Shown one piece after another: positions 43,193-51,056 of a stretch of DNA of 64,000 nucleotides. Position 1 is the first letter of the stretch. Every line of letters starts with the position of its first letter. The position numbers and the translations under genes were made by a program. The stretch is from CBDFGQ01 sp965247295 (GTDB taxonomy: Bacteria > Chloroflexota > Dehalococcoidia > Lucifugimonadales > JAGWBF01). The notes beneath the pieces were generated by a model. The model was not told the DNA's origin. It did no database searches and saw nothing but the letters and a program-made list of their open reading frames with translations. Location: the NCBI GenBank assembly GCA_965247295.1, contig CBDFGQ010000008.1, positions 248,001-312,000 of the forward strand, read 5' to 3'.

Positions 43193-44284
43193 TCACGTCC
43201 ATCCGCCCTCGCCCGGTAGCGACACCAGGCTAGGGTTGATGCCGGCAACATTCGTCACGCCGCAATAGCCCATCGCCCTGTCTAGCTCCTGGCGCAGTAG
43301 CTCCAGCACCCCCGTTACGCCTGCTTCCCCTCCCACTGCCAGCCCCCAGAAGACCGGACGGCCGATGAGCACGGCCCTAGCCCCCAGCGCAAGGGCCCTG
43401 ACCACGTCGGCACCCCGCCTTATTCCCGAGTCCAGGTAGATTTCCGCCCGTCCCGCTACGGCCTCGAGTACCTCCGGGAGGTTCTCGATGGACGAAAGGG
43501 TGCCGTCAAAGCGGCGGCCGCCGTGGTTGGAGACCAGTACGCCGTTGGCGCCGTTCTCGACGCACAGTCTGGCGTCCTCGCCAGTCCTGATTCCCTTGAC
43601 AACGAGGGGCAGGGACGTAAGGGAGCGTAGCCATGCCAGCTCGTCCCAACGCAGCCTCGGCGGTTCAGGAGCTGCCCAACGGGAGGCTTCGTCCGTTCCG
43701 GGGACCAGTCCAAGGTTGGCCCTCTGTCCCACGAAGTTTGCCGGCTCCAGTCCCCGGGGGCGGGCATACCGGTTGCGGATGTCCCGCTCCTTGGGAGTGG
43801 GAATGGGCTCGTCCACGGTCAGGCAGATGGCGACGTAGCCGGCCTCCTCGGCGCGTTGGACCAGCATCTTGGTCAGGTCGTAGCCTCGGTGGGAGAGTTG
43901 GAACCACAGGTTCCCGGTGGCGGCCTCGGCCACCTCCTCCATACTGTGGTTGGAGTGGCTGCTCAGTACCATGATGGTCCCCGCTGCCCCCGCCGCCCGT
44001 GCCGTGGCCAGCTCCCCGTGGGGATGGGCTATCTTGTGGTCGCTGGCGGGAGATATCATCACGGGAAAGCTAATCCCACTCCCCAGGACCGTGGTGGACA
44101 GGTCCCGGCTAGACGTGTCCACCAGGAAACGGGGCCGCAGGGCGATGGCTTCCAGCGCTGCCCGGTTCCTCCTGGTGGTGGTCTCGTCCATGGCCCCACC
44201 CTCGATGAAGTCCCAAATACTGTGAGGCAAGGCCTCCTTGGCCCGGGCCTCGAAGTCCAACAGGTTCAGGGGCTCCAGCCTCAT
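43193..44284 (-). CDS. FMN-dependent alpha-hydroxy-acid oxidase
   Basis: A 363-residue 2-hydroxy-acid oxidase with the full FMN active site: FPVMISPASDHKIAHPHGELATARAA, active-site lysine in LPLVVKGIRTGEDARL, the substrate motif SNHGGRRFDGT with both His and Arg, and DSGIRRGADVVRALALGARAV for the FMN phosphate. It is more typical than the paralogue at 33471, which has lost the Arg. Likely substrates are lactate, glycolate or a longer 2-hydroxy acid. ATG at 44284 has GGAGG eight bases upstream; an upstream ATG in frame (44380) adds a leader of no family similarity. Confidence 0.92.
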   Translation of the reverse strand: MRLEPLNLLDFEARAKEALPHSIWDFIEGGAMDETTTRRNRAALEAIALRPRFLVDTSSRDLSTTVLGSGISFPVMISPASDHKIAHPHGELATARAAGAAGTIMVLSSHSNHSMEEVAEAATGNLWFQLSHRGYDLTKMLVQRAEEAGYVAICLTVDEPIPTPKERDIRNRYARPRGLEPANFVGQRANLGLVPGTDEASRWAAPEPPRLRWDELAWLRSLTSLPLVVKGIRTGEDARLCVENGANGVLVSNHGGRRFDGTLSSIENLPEVLEAVAGRAEIYLDSGIRRGADVVRALALGARAVLIGRPVFWGLAVGGEAGVTGVLELLRQELDRAMGYCGVTNVAGINPSLVSLPGEGGWT

Positions 44285-44700
44285 GTGCATTGCCTCCCGC
44301 GCTATGTGGGGCCCGTAACGTCCCGCTTCGGGTTTCAGGGTAAACTCCCACCATATCTCGGGGACGTACGCCGTTCCCATTCTACTTCAGAACTGCCGGC
44401 TGGAAAAGGAGACGCCCGTATCCGCACGTGGAACGCTGCCCTGTGTGTTACTAACCCGCTAGGCAAGATTCCTTTGTTACTCTAAGCGAGGCGCGTTGTT
44501 GACGGTTCCTGATGGCCTGCCTACAATTGACCTCGTCCAGGCCGGCCGCATACGGTGGTCGACGGCGTCCTGGAGTGAGAAGGCTAACTATCGCGAGATC
44601 ACCAACGAGACCTGGAGCTCCATTGAAGACGCGTCGGAACATTCGGGGTGGATTGATGGCGACCAGTACCGGATCAAAATAGAAATAGGAGATACGTTAG
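44285..44700. other. Intergenic interval between divergent genes
   Basis: About 416 bases separate the divergent FMN oxidase and phosphotriesterase-like genes. It holds the promoter at 44499-44527 and a ~165-base leader. A 73-codon frame (44496-44717) overlapping it is treated as non-coding because its only start lies in the promoter. Confidence 0.5.
44499..44527 (+). promoter_or_regulatory. Promoter of the phosphotriesterase-family gene
   Basis: TTGACG (-35), 17 bases, TACAAT (-10), identical hexamers to the epimerase promoter. Start near 44534; leader about 165 nt with AGGAGAT before the ATG at 44701. Confidence 0.7.
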
Positions 44701-45762
44701 ATGAATACTTCCATTAGCGGAAAAGCTCAGACTGTGCTTGGACCGCTGGACCCCAGCCAGCTGGGCATGGTGATGCCCCACGAGCACCTGTTTGGTGACG
44801 TCTCCAACAATTTCGGGTCGGCGGCCCCTCCCAAGCCGACCCATGCTTCCGACATGAAATACTATTACCAGCCCGTGAGCATGGAGAACCTGTGGTGGGT
44901 CAGGCACCACTGGAGCTGCCTGGATAACTGGCGTCTGGTGGACATGGATACGGCCGTTCACGAGGCCCTCCTGTATAAGTTGGAGGGAGGCTCTACAATC
45001 GTGGACCTTACCATTATCGGACTGGGCCGCGACCCCCAGGGACTCGCCCGCCTGTCACGCGCCACCGGACTCAATATCGTCATGGGCACCGGTTATTATC
45101 GGGACGGGACCCACCCGCCCGATATGGACGACAGGACGGAGGAGGAGTTGGCGGAGGTGATGGTCGGGGATATCACCGATGGGGTGGACGGAACTGGAAT
45201 TCGCTCGGGGATCATCGGTGAGCTGGGCAACTCGTGGCCCTGGACGCCCAACGAGCAGAAGGTGGTGCGGGCTGGGGCCCTGGCGCAGCGCCTGACGGGC
45301 GCCGCCGTGACCATCCATCCGGGTCGCGACGAGCGGTCTCCCTTCGCCATAATCGAGATGATGGCCGAGTCCGGCGCCGACCCCAGCCGGATAGTCATGG
45401 GCCATGTGGACCGGACCCTGTTCGACGCCGAGCAGCTTCGGCGCCTTGCGGAGACGGGGTGCTACGTGGAGTTTGATATGTTTGGGTTCGATTCATCCTA
45501 CTATCCCTACGCAGACATAGACATGCCCAGCGATGCCCAGAGGCTGGACCACATTATTCGCCTTATCGGCGAGGGGTACGTGGAGAGGCTGCTGATCTCC
45601 CACGACGTGTGCAAGAAGATCCAGCTGACCAAGTACGGTGGCAACGGGTATGGGCATATTCTGCGCAACGTTGTACCCGTGATGCGGCGCAAGGGCATGA
45701 CCGAGGACCAGATCCACACCATACTGGTTGACAACCCCGCCAGGATTCTCACCTTCGCCTAG
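44701..45762 (+). CDS. Phosphotriesterase-family metallohydrolase
   Basis: A 353-residue binuclear metal TIM-barrel hydrolase of the PTE/lactonase group. Metal ligands are seen as HEH in MPHEHLFGD, His in VTIHPGRD, His in VMGHVDRT and Asp in LISHDVCKK. The bridging residue, carbamylated lysine in true phosphotriesterases, is glutamate here (IIGELGNSW), as known for E. coli Php-type homologues. It probably acts as a lactonase or esterase rather than on organophosphates (inference). The ATG has GGAG eight bases upstream. It stands alone between a promoter and a convergent MFS gene. Confidence 0.9.
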   Translation: MNTSISGKAQTVLGPLDPSQLGMVMPHEHLFGDVSNNFGSAAPPKPTHASDMKYYYQPVSMENLWWVRHHWSCLDNWRLVDMDTAVHEALLYKLEGGSTIVDLTIIGLGRDPQGLARLSRATGLNIVMGTGYYRDGTHPPDMDDRTEEELAEVMVGDITDGVDGTGIRSGIIGELGNSWPWTPNEQKVVRAGALAQRLTGAAVTIHPGRDERSPFAIIEMMAESGADPSRIVMGHVDRTLFDAEQLRRLAETGCYVEFDMFGFDSSYYPYADIDMPSDAQRLDHIIRLIGEGYVERLLISHDVCKKIQLTKYGGNGYGHILRNVVPVMRRKGMTEDQIHTILVDNPARILTFA

Positions 45763-45811
45763 CCCGTCGCACCTGACCGGCCGGCTCGATAGGGGCGGGC
45801 CCAGTCCGGGG

Positions 45812-47167
45812 TCATCTGGTCTTGGTAGAGGCTGTGGCGAAGGCGCGGCTGGGCAGAGCCGGCGGCCGGGCGAGAAAGATCAGTACCGCGGCCAGCAAGT
45901 AAGCTCCCACCATGACCCCATTTATGCCGGTATAGCTTCCAGTTACCGTGTAGGCCAGTGCGCCCAAGCTGGGCCCCAGGCCCAGGGCCGCTGTCTGTAT
46001 TGGGCCCAGGGTCCCGCTGATGGAGCCGTAGGAGTCGCGGCCGTAGTACTGGGCCAACAACATGTTCTCCATGACGCCGACGGAGCTGGTGAACAGTCCC
46101 CATAGCAGGCCGAAGGCGTATGCCGCCGGAAGAGAATTGACGGTAAACAGGTAGATTATCGTCGCCGAGGCGAACAGCAGGGTCGCCAGGAAACATGGCC
46201 GCGGGCCATACCTATCCGCGAGGTAACCCCAGCCCAGATTCGTCAGCGCCATTAGGGTACTGATGCTCAGGACCCGGGCGGCGTTGGCCTCGGATATTCC
46301 CGCCTTATCCTGTAGATACAGGACCATGCTGAAGCCAATGGTAGAGGCGCCCAGGGTGCCCAGCGCCGCGCTGGCGGCCACCAGCCAGAAGGCCCTGGTC
46401 CGCAACGCCTCACCGGCGGTCCAGCTAAACTCAGCGTCCGCTTCACCCGCTGATCCTATTTGGCCTGGCCCTGCAGGTCTGGCGCCGGGGCCTCTGCCTG
46501 GTGATGGCTGCGAACTGAGCGGTCCGGGTATGGCACCATCCGGTAGGAGGCCGATGTCTTCGGGGCGGCGGCGCATTATCACCATTAGCGGTAGGGGCAG
46601 GAGAAAGCTCATGATGCCTAGGTAGCGGTACGCGGTGCGCCAACCGGAGCTCACCGCGATGGCCGAGATAATCTGGATATTTATGGCCCCCCCTATCGGT
46701 CGGGACATGGAAGTCATCGCCAGCACCATATTCCGCTTGCGTTGGAAGAAGTTGACTGCCGCGGTGCGTGGTACCACGCCTATGAGCACTGGATTGCTCA
46801 TGGCCCGGCCCAGAATAAACGCCAGGTAGAACTGCCAGATCGAGTGGCTGCCTGCGAGGGAAATATAGGAGATACCTACGATAATAACGCCGATGGGCAT
46901 CAGCAGCCTGGGGCCGTACCGGTCCGTCAACCGGCCCACGAACGGCGTGATCACCCCGGCAGTCCAGGTGCCGGCGGTGGCGGCCAGGGCTATGGTGCTT
47001 CTGTCCCAGTCCAGGTCTTCGAGGATGAAGCCCTGTACACCCGACATCACCACCTGGGACACTCCGGTGGCGGCGAAGGTGGCTAGGGCAGCCATCCCGA
47101 TGACTAGCCAGCCGTAGTAGAAGGGGGTCCTGGGCCGCCAGTTCAGCAGCGCCACCAGAGCGGTCAC
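45812..47167 (-). CDS. MFS transporter (12 transmembrane)
   Basis: A 451-residue inner-membrane transporter with about twelve hydrophobic helices in two halves split by a polar loop near residues 200-240 (rich in Pro, Gly, Ala). The N-half has YYGWLVIGMAALATFAATGV, similar to monocarboxylate/oxalate (OFA-like) MFS members, and FVGRLTDRYGPRLLMPIG, the loop 2-3 motif; the second half repeats it as GYLADRYGPRPCF. A carboxylate substrate would fit the neighbouring hydroxy-acid oxidases and hydrolases, but this is inference. GTG/ATG start ambiguity is small. Confidence 0.88.
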   Translation of the reverse strand: MTALVALLNWRPRTPFYYGWLVIGMAALATFAATGVSQVVMSGVQGFILEDLDWDRSTIALAATAGTWTAGVITPFVGRLTDRYGPRLLMPIGVIIVGISYISLAGSHSIWQFYLAFILGRAMSNPVLIGVVPRTAAVNFFQRKRNMVLAMTSMSRPIGGAINIQIISAIAVSSGWRTAYRYLGIMSFLLPLPLMVIMRRRPEDIGLLPDGAIPGPLSSQPSPGRGPGARPAGPGQIGSAGEADAEFSWTAGEALRTRAFWLVAASAALGTLGASTIGFSMVLYLQDKAGISEANAARVLSISTLMALTNLGWGYLADRYGPRPCFLATLLFASATIIYLFTVNSLPAAYAFGLLWGLFTSSVGVMENMLLAQYYGRDSYGSISGTLGPIQTAALGLGPSLGALAYTVTGSYTGINGVMVGAYLLAAVLIFLARPPALPSRAFATASTKTR

Positions 47168-47318
47168 AGAAGCCTCACCACCCTAGCCGCACCCGATGCT
47201 CTCACGATGGTTCTGCCCTGAATTGGCGTCCCAGGCGTTAGGGCTAGAGCCCATATTCGACCAGCGACGGTGCCTGCGTGCCGCTGTCTCCCGAGGAGCT
47301 GCATCGGGTGGACCATTC

Positions 47319-47639
47319 CTAGGATGGAGGTCCGATCAGGATGTCGTTGCCCTCTATCCGGACCTGATAGACTACCAGGTTTTCTTCGGCTGGGGGCGTG
47401 AGAACCCGACCTGTCTTGACGTTAAATACGCTGTCATGAAGGGGGCATTCCACGGCCTCACCGTCAAGCTCACCTTCAGAAAGGGCGGCTCCTGAATGGG
47501 GGCACAGCTCCTCCACGGCGTAGTAGCCGCCGTCCAGGTTCACCAATAGGATTCGTTCGAAACGGCCTAGCTCGACCAGCATCATTCGGCCTGGGGCCAG
47601 CTGGCCGGTCTCCGCAACTTTTACAAAGTCTTCCGGCAT
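47319..47639 (-). CDS. Rieske [2Fe-2S] ferredoxin
   Basis: A 106-residue soluble Rieske protein. Both cluster-binding loops are intact: CPHSGAALSEG (Cys and His) and CPLHDSVFNVKTG (Cys and His). The form without a membrane anchor is typical of electron carriers for ring-hydroxylating or other monooxygenases. No oxygenase large subunit is in the window; the LLM oxidoreductase about 12 kb away could be a partner, but distance makes that weak. It is upstream of nothing in its direction except the MFS gene. The start is ATG; the leader is 289 bases. Confidence 0.95.
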   Translation of the reverse strand: MPEDFVKVAETGQLAPGRMMLVELGRFERILLVNLDGGYYAVEELCPHSGAALSEGELDGEAVECPLHDSVFNVKTGRVLTPPAEENLVVYQVRIEGNDILIGPPS

Positions 47640-47811
47640 AGTCCTCCCGTTGGGTGCCCATCAAGGTATTCCATTGGGCGCCCGATCAGGCTGGTCAGAG
47701 TACCGTCCCGGTTATGGCCTTGCGGGCGTCATCAGCTATGTCGTCACGTCGGATTCGATAGATTCCACATTATAGGATATACGATCCCGCATTGTAAGGG
47801 GAATTATGGGA

Positions 47812-47840
47812 TTGCGCCGACTTGAGGTCGGCGTTAAAAT
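47812..47840 (+). promoter_or_regulatory. Promoter of the phosphofructokinase gene with palindromic spacer
   Basis: TTGCGC (-35), 17 bases, TAAAAT (-10). A perfect 6-base inverted repeat GCCGAC-TTGAG-GTCGGC (47816-47832) lies in the spacer, so it may be an operator. Confidence 0.55.
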
Positions 47841-47878
47841 GAAGCGTCTCCCATGGCAGTTGTTGACGACTCGACTCG

Positions 47879-47905
47879 CCGCTCGGGCAGGAGCGGCATT
47901 TTCTT
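47879..47905 (+). terminator. Hairpin with T-rich tail in the pfk leader
   Basis: CCGCTC-GGGCAG-GAGCGG (47879-47896) followed by CATTTTCTT looks like a weak intrinsic terminator between the promoter and the ATG at 47929; a possible attenuator. Confidence 0.4.
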
Positions 47906-47928
47906 GAGATGGCTAGAAGGGTGGACTG

Positions 47929-49179
47929 ATGGGCCCTCATTCCAGAAGAAACGTCCTGGTTCTCCAGTCAGGCGGGTGTACGGCCGTCATGAACCGCAGT
48001 CTTGTGGCGGTAGTGCGAGAGGTGTTGGAGCGACCCACCTTCGGGGAAGTCTATGGTGCCGTTCGTGGAGTAAGCGGCATCCTTGACGAGGTCTTTCTGG
48101 ACCGGCGCCGCCAGCCGCGCCGGGCTTGGTCTCGGATAGCGAACACTCCCGGCGCTGCCTTGGGCTCGGGACGCCGCGGGCTGCGAGCGGACGAGGCGCC
48201 CAGGATCTTGAGTACGCTGAGGAAGCACAATATAGTCAACCTTTTCACCATCGGGGGCAACGACACGGCGGAAACGGCGCACCTGATCGTGAGGGAGGCC
48301 AGAGCCGGTGGACAGGACCTGGTGGTCATGCACATTCCAAAGACCATCGACAACGACCTGCCTGTGACTGATCACAGTCCGGGGTACGGCAGCGCCGCAC
48401 GCTTCGTGGCACTCGCTACCATGGGGGCCGGTAGGGACGCCGAGGCCATGGGTGAGGCTTCGCCCGTCACCATCATCGAGGTCATGGGACGGGATGCTGG
48501 CTGGCTGGCCGCGTCGTCCGCCCTGGCAAAACGGGACGAGATGGATGCGCCACATATTATCTGCCTTCCGGAGGTCCCTATAGACCAGGACCATTTCCTG
48601 GGCCGGATGGAGGATGCCTACAGGCGGTGGGGATTCGCCGTTGCCGTCACCGCGGAAAACGCTAGAGGGTCGTCGGGGCCGCTGGGCGGAGGGAGGGAAC
48701 CGTTCCACGTAGACGACTTCGGCCATCGGTATTTCGAAGGTCCGGGCCGGCATCTGGCCCAGTGGGTGGGCTGTCGCTTAAAGGTGCGTGCCAGGTTCGA
48801 GAAGCCTGGCACCATCCAGCGCACCCTGATGGCATGTGTCTCCAGTACCGACGCTCGCGAGGCGACCATGGTTGGCCGTGCCGCGGTAGGCTATGCCGTA
48901 GAGGGACATACCGACTCGATGGTGACGCTGGTCCGCCAGCCGGTGGACAGGTACCAGTGCACCACCGGCCTCGCTCCGTTGGCCGACATCGGCGGGAAAG
49001 TCAGACTGGTGCCGCCAGAGTACATCGACGCATCGGGTGGCTTTGTGACACAGGCATACCTGGATTACGCGCGGCCCCTGCTGGGCGGGCCCATGCCCAG
49101 ATATGCCAGGTTGGTAGCGGCCCACTCTAGCCCCCGGCGCTACGAGGAGACCAATTACGATGCAGGAAAGGCCCAATAA
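47929..49179 (+). CDS. 6-phosphofructokinase, PPi-dependent-type
   Basis: A 416-residue PfkA-family enzyme. The phosphoryl-acceptor motif reads PKTIDNDLPVTD, with Lys where ATP-dependent enzymes have Gly; by family knowledge this marks pyrophosphate-dependent PFK. The upstream motif is GGNDTAET rather than GGDGS (ATP type) or GGDDT (PPi type), so the metal-binding Asp is Asn. MGRDAGWLAA and the C-terminal substrate site are present. The enzyme could also phosphorylate sugars other than fructose 6-phosphate. The ATG overlaps a 6-codon upstream frame. Its end overlaps the PIG-L gene by 20 bases. Confidence 0.85.
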   Translation: MGPHSRRNVLVLQSGGCTAVMNRSLVAVVREVLERPTFGEVYGAVRGVSGILDEVFLDRRRQPRRAWSRIANTPGAALGSGRRGLRADEAPRILSTLRKHNIVNLFTIGGNDTAETAHLIVREARAGGQDLVVMHIPKTIDNDLPVTDHSPGYGSAARFVALATMGAGRDAEAMGEASPVTIIEVMGRDAGWLAASSALAKRDEMDAPHIICLPEVPIDQDHFLGRMEDAYRRWGFAVAVTAENARGSSGPLGGGREPFHVDDFGHRYFEGPGRHLAQWVGCRLKVRARFEKPGTIQRTLMACVSSTDAREATMVGRAAVGYAVEGHTDSMVTLVRQPVDRYQCTTGLAPLADIGGKVRLVPPEYIDASGGFVTQAYLDYARPLLGGPMPRYARLVAAHSSPRRYEETNYDAGKAQ

Positions 49180-49876
49180 GGTCCTGCTGGTAACTCCCCA
49201 TCCAGACGACGCGGAAGGGGGATGCGGCGGGACCATAGCCCAATGGATCAGTCAGGGAACCGATGTTATCTATATCCTCTGTACCAACGGAGACAAGGGC
49301 TCGGACGACCGGGAGATGAGCCCCAAACGGCTGGCGGCCACCAGGGAAAAGGAGCAGGCGGAGGCGGCCAGGGTGCTTGGCGTGGAGGAAGTAGTGTTCC
49401 TGCGCCACCCCGATGGCGGCTTGGAGGACAGCCTGGAGTTTAGAGGTGAGGTGGTGCGCGAGATAAGGAGGCACAGGCCCGACGTGGTGATGTGTATGGA
49501 GCCCTTCAGGCACTGGAGGCATGCCCACAGAGACCACAGGGTTAGCGGCCAGGTCGCCGTTGACGCCGTCTGTACCTATGCGTGGCGCCCTCTCTACTTC
49601 TCTGAACACATCCGCAAGGAGGGGCTTACGCCCCACGTGGTCCCGACCATCTACCTCTGGGGCAGTGACGAGCCAGATACATTCGTTGACATCGGCGGGG
49701 CCATAGGGCAAAAGGCGGAGACCCTCGGGAGGCACGTCAGTCAGATGAGCGACCCCCAACACATCGAGGAACGGGTAAAGGCCAATGCCAGGCGTGTGGG
49801 AGAGCGGGCCAATCTGGCCTATGCCGAGGCCTTCAGGGTTATGCACTTTGTGCCCGACCCGCTCCTGGTGGGGTAG
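49160..49876 (+). CDS. PIG-L family deacetylase
   Basis: A 238-residue zinc N-deacetylase with the standard metal motif PHPDDAE (residues about 12-18) and a downstream His pair in HAHRDHRVSG. The ATG lies inside the end of the phosphofructokinase gene, 20 bases before its stop, so the two are coupled. The substrate might be an N-acetyl sugar or sugar-alcohol conjugate, in line with the sugar kinase neighbour (inference). It has a more classical motif than the paralogue at 24780. Confidence 0.92.
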   Translation: MQERPNKVLLVTPHPDDAEGGCGGTIAQWISQGTDVIYILCTNGDKGSDDREMSPKRLAATREKEQAEAARVLGVEEVVFLRHPDGGLEDSLEFRGEVVREIRRHRPDVVMCMEPFRHWRHAHRDHRVSGQVAVDAVCTYAWRPLYFSEHIRKEGLTPHVVPTIYLWGSDEPDTFVDIGGAIGQKAETLGRHVSQMSDPQHIEERVKANARRVGERANLAYAEAFRVMHFVPDPLLVG

Positions 49877-50071
49877 GCTACTAATCCGCAACGCTCGGCG
49901 CGAATTCGGGGAGCATCTACCCACATCTATGTAGGAATGGTTTGTGAAATTGACATGGTCTCCGGCGTCATATATATTGGTTGCCGTGGCTGACGTAACT
50001 CGGTCTCTTATCCATTATCCGCAAAGGGTCATGTTCCAGGTCATTATAATGTACTCGGGGGGAGGTTTGTA

Positions 50072-51019
50072 TTGGCTGAAAGAGAGATAGGCGTCCTCAT
50101 CGATTACGAAAACGTTGGTCTGGATTACATCCACGTCCTCTTTGACCAACTTTCCGACGTTGGGCGGATCATCGTGAAGCGCGCCTATGCCGATTGGTCC
50201 AAGGCTGCCGGAAGAACGGATCGGATGCTGGAGTTGGGGATCGAAGCGAAGCACTACTTCCGCGCCCCTGGATCGGGCAAGAATGCCAGTGACATCTGTC
50301 TGGCTATCGACGCCATTGAGCTGATGTATCGCACTCCAGTGGATACCTTTGTCATCGTCTCGTCGGACACCGATTTTGTGCCCCTGGTTAGCACCCTCAG
50401 GGCGGCGGGTAAGATGGTTATAGGCGCGGGTCGGAGAGGGGCCGTCTCGCCGGCCCTGGTGAACTCGTGCGACCGGTACGTCTATCTGGAAGAGGAAAGG
50501 CCGACGGCCCAGGACCATTCTGACCTGGAACAACAGACCGAGTCGTTGCTGGTGAGGGCCATGGGGGCGTCCATCGATGAACACGGCCAGGTGGTGGCGG
50601 CCAAGCTTCATAACACCATGCTGCGCATTGACCCCAGCTTCGATTTCAGGGCCCTGGGTTACAGGACCCTGACCCAGTTCCTTGGCTCGTCGTCGGTGGT
50701 GAAGCTGCAGCGTCCACGTGGCCGTGGCGACGTGCTGGTGGAGTTTGGATCGGGCCAGACCCAGATTGAGGCATCGCCGATTCAGCCCAGCGGCGACGAG
50801 CCCTGGGACTCGGCGGTCGATGCCGCCTGGTCCCGCATACCGGGAGGTTCCATTGCCGGTTCCAAGGCCGCGGCCGAGGCGGCAAAGGTGCTGGGCGTCT
50901 CCAAGGTCAGCGCCTCACGTTTCAAGAACCTCCAGGGCATGCTGGACGCCAGCGAGTTTTTGCGGTCGGTATGGACTCGGGCCGGCAATGCCATCCTGCG
51001 GCGTGGCGTTTCGCCGTAG
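50072..51019 (+). CDS. NYN-domain nuclease-like protein with LOTUS (OST-HTH) domain
   Basis: A 315-residue protein: an N-terminal NYN PIN-like RNase domain (residues 1-145) with acidic residues in VLIDYENVG, KNASDICLAIDAIEL and VSSDTDFVPLV, followed by an OST-HTH/LOTUS domain (about 150-215, LLVRAMGASIDEHGQVVAAKLHNTML and FRALGYRTLTQFL). The rest is a linker and a C-terminal basic helical segment. The combination is the LabA/DUF88-like family, thought to act on RNA. TTG start with GGAGG six bases upstream. A TATAAT lies at 50045-50050, close to the SD. Confidence 0.88.
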   Translation: MAEREIGVLIDYENVGLDYIHVLFDQLSDVGRIIVKRAYADWSKAAGRTDRMLELGIEAKHYFRAPGSGKNASDICLAIDAIELMYRTPVDTFVIVSSDTDFVPLVSTLRAAGKMVIGAGRRGAVSPALVNSCDRYVYLEEERPTAQDHSDLEQQTESLLVRAMGASIDEHGQVVAAKLHNTMLRIDPSFDFRALGYRTLTQFLGSSSVVKLQRPRGRGDVLVEFGSGQTQIEASPIQPSGDEPWDSAVDAAWSRIPGGSIAGSKAAAEAAKVLGVSKVSASRFKNLQGMLDASEFLRSVWTRAGNAILRRGVSP

Positions 51020-51056
51020 CCGTCCAGGTATTCAGAAGGTCGCTGGAAGGTCCTAA

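Noticed and set aside
44496..44717. A 73-codon frame before the phosphotriesterase-family gene
   Set aside because: Its TTG start lies within a TTGACG-17-TACAAT promoter, and it overlaps the real gene start by 17 bases. Codon use is fairly coding-like, so it is not excluded with certainty.
47909..47931. Six-codon leader peptide before the phosphofructokinase gene
   Set aside because: Short frames ending in TGATG arise easily by chance; mentioned only with the regulatory finding.
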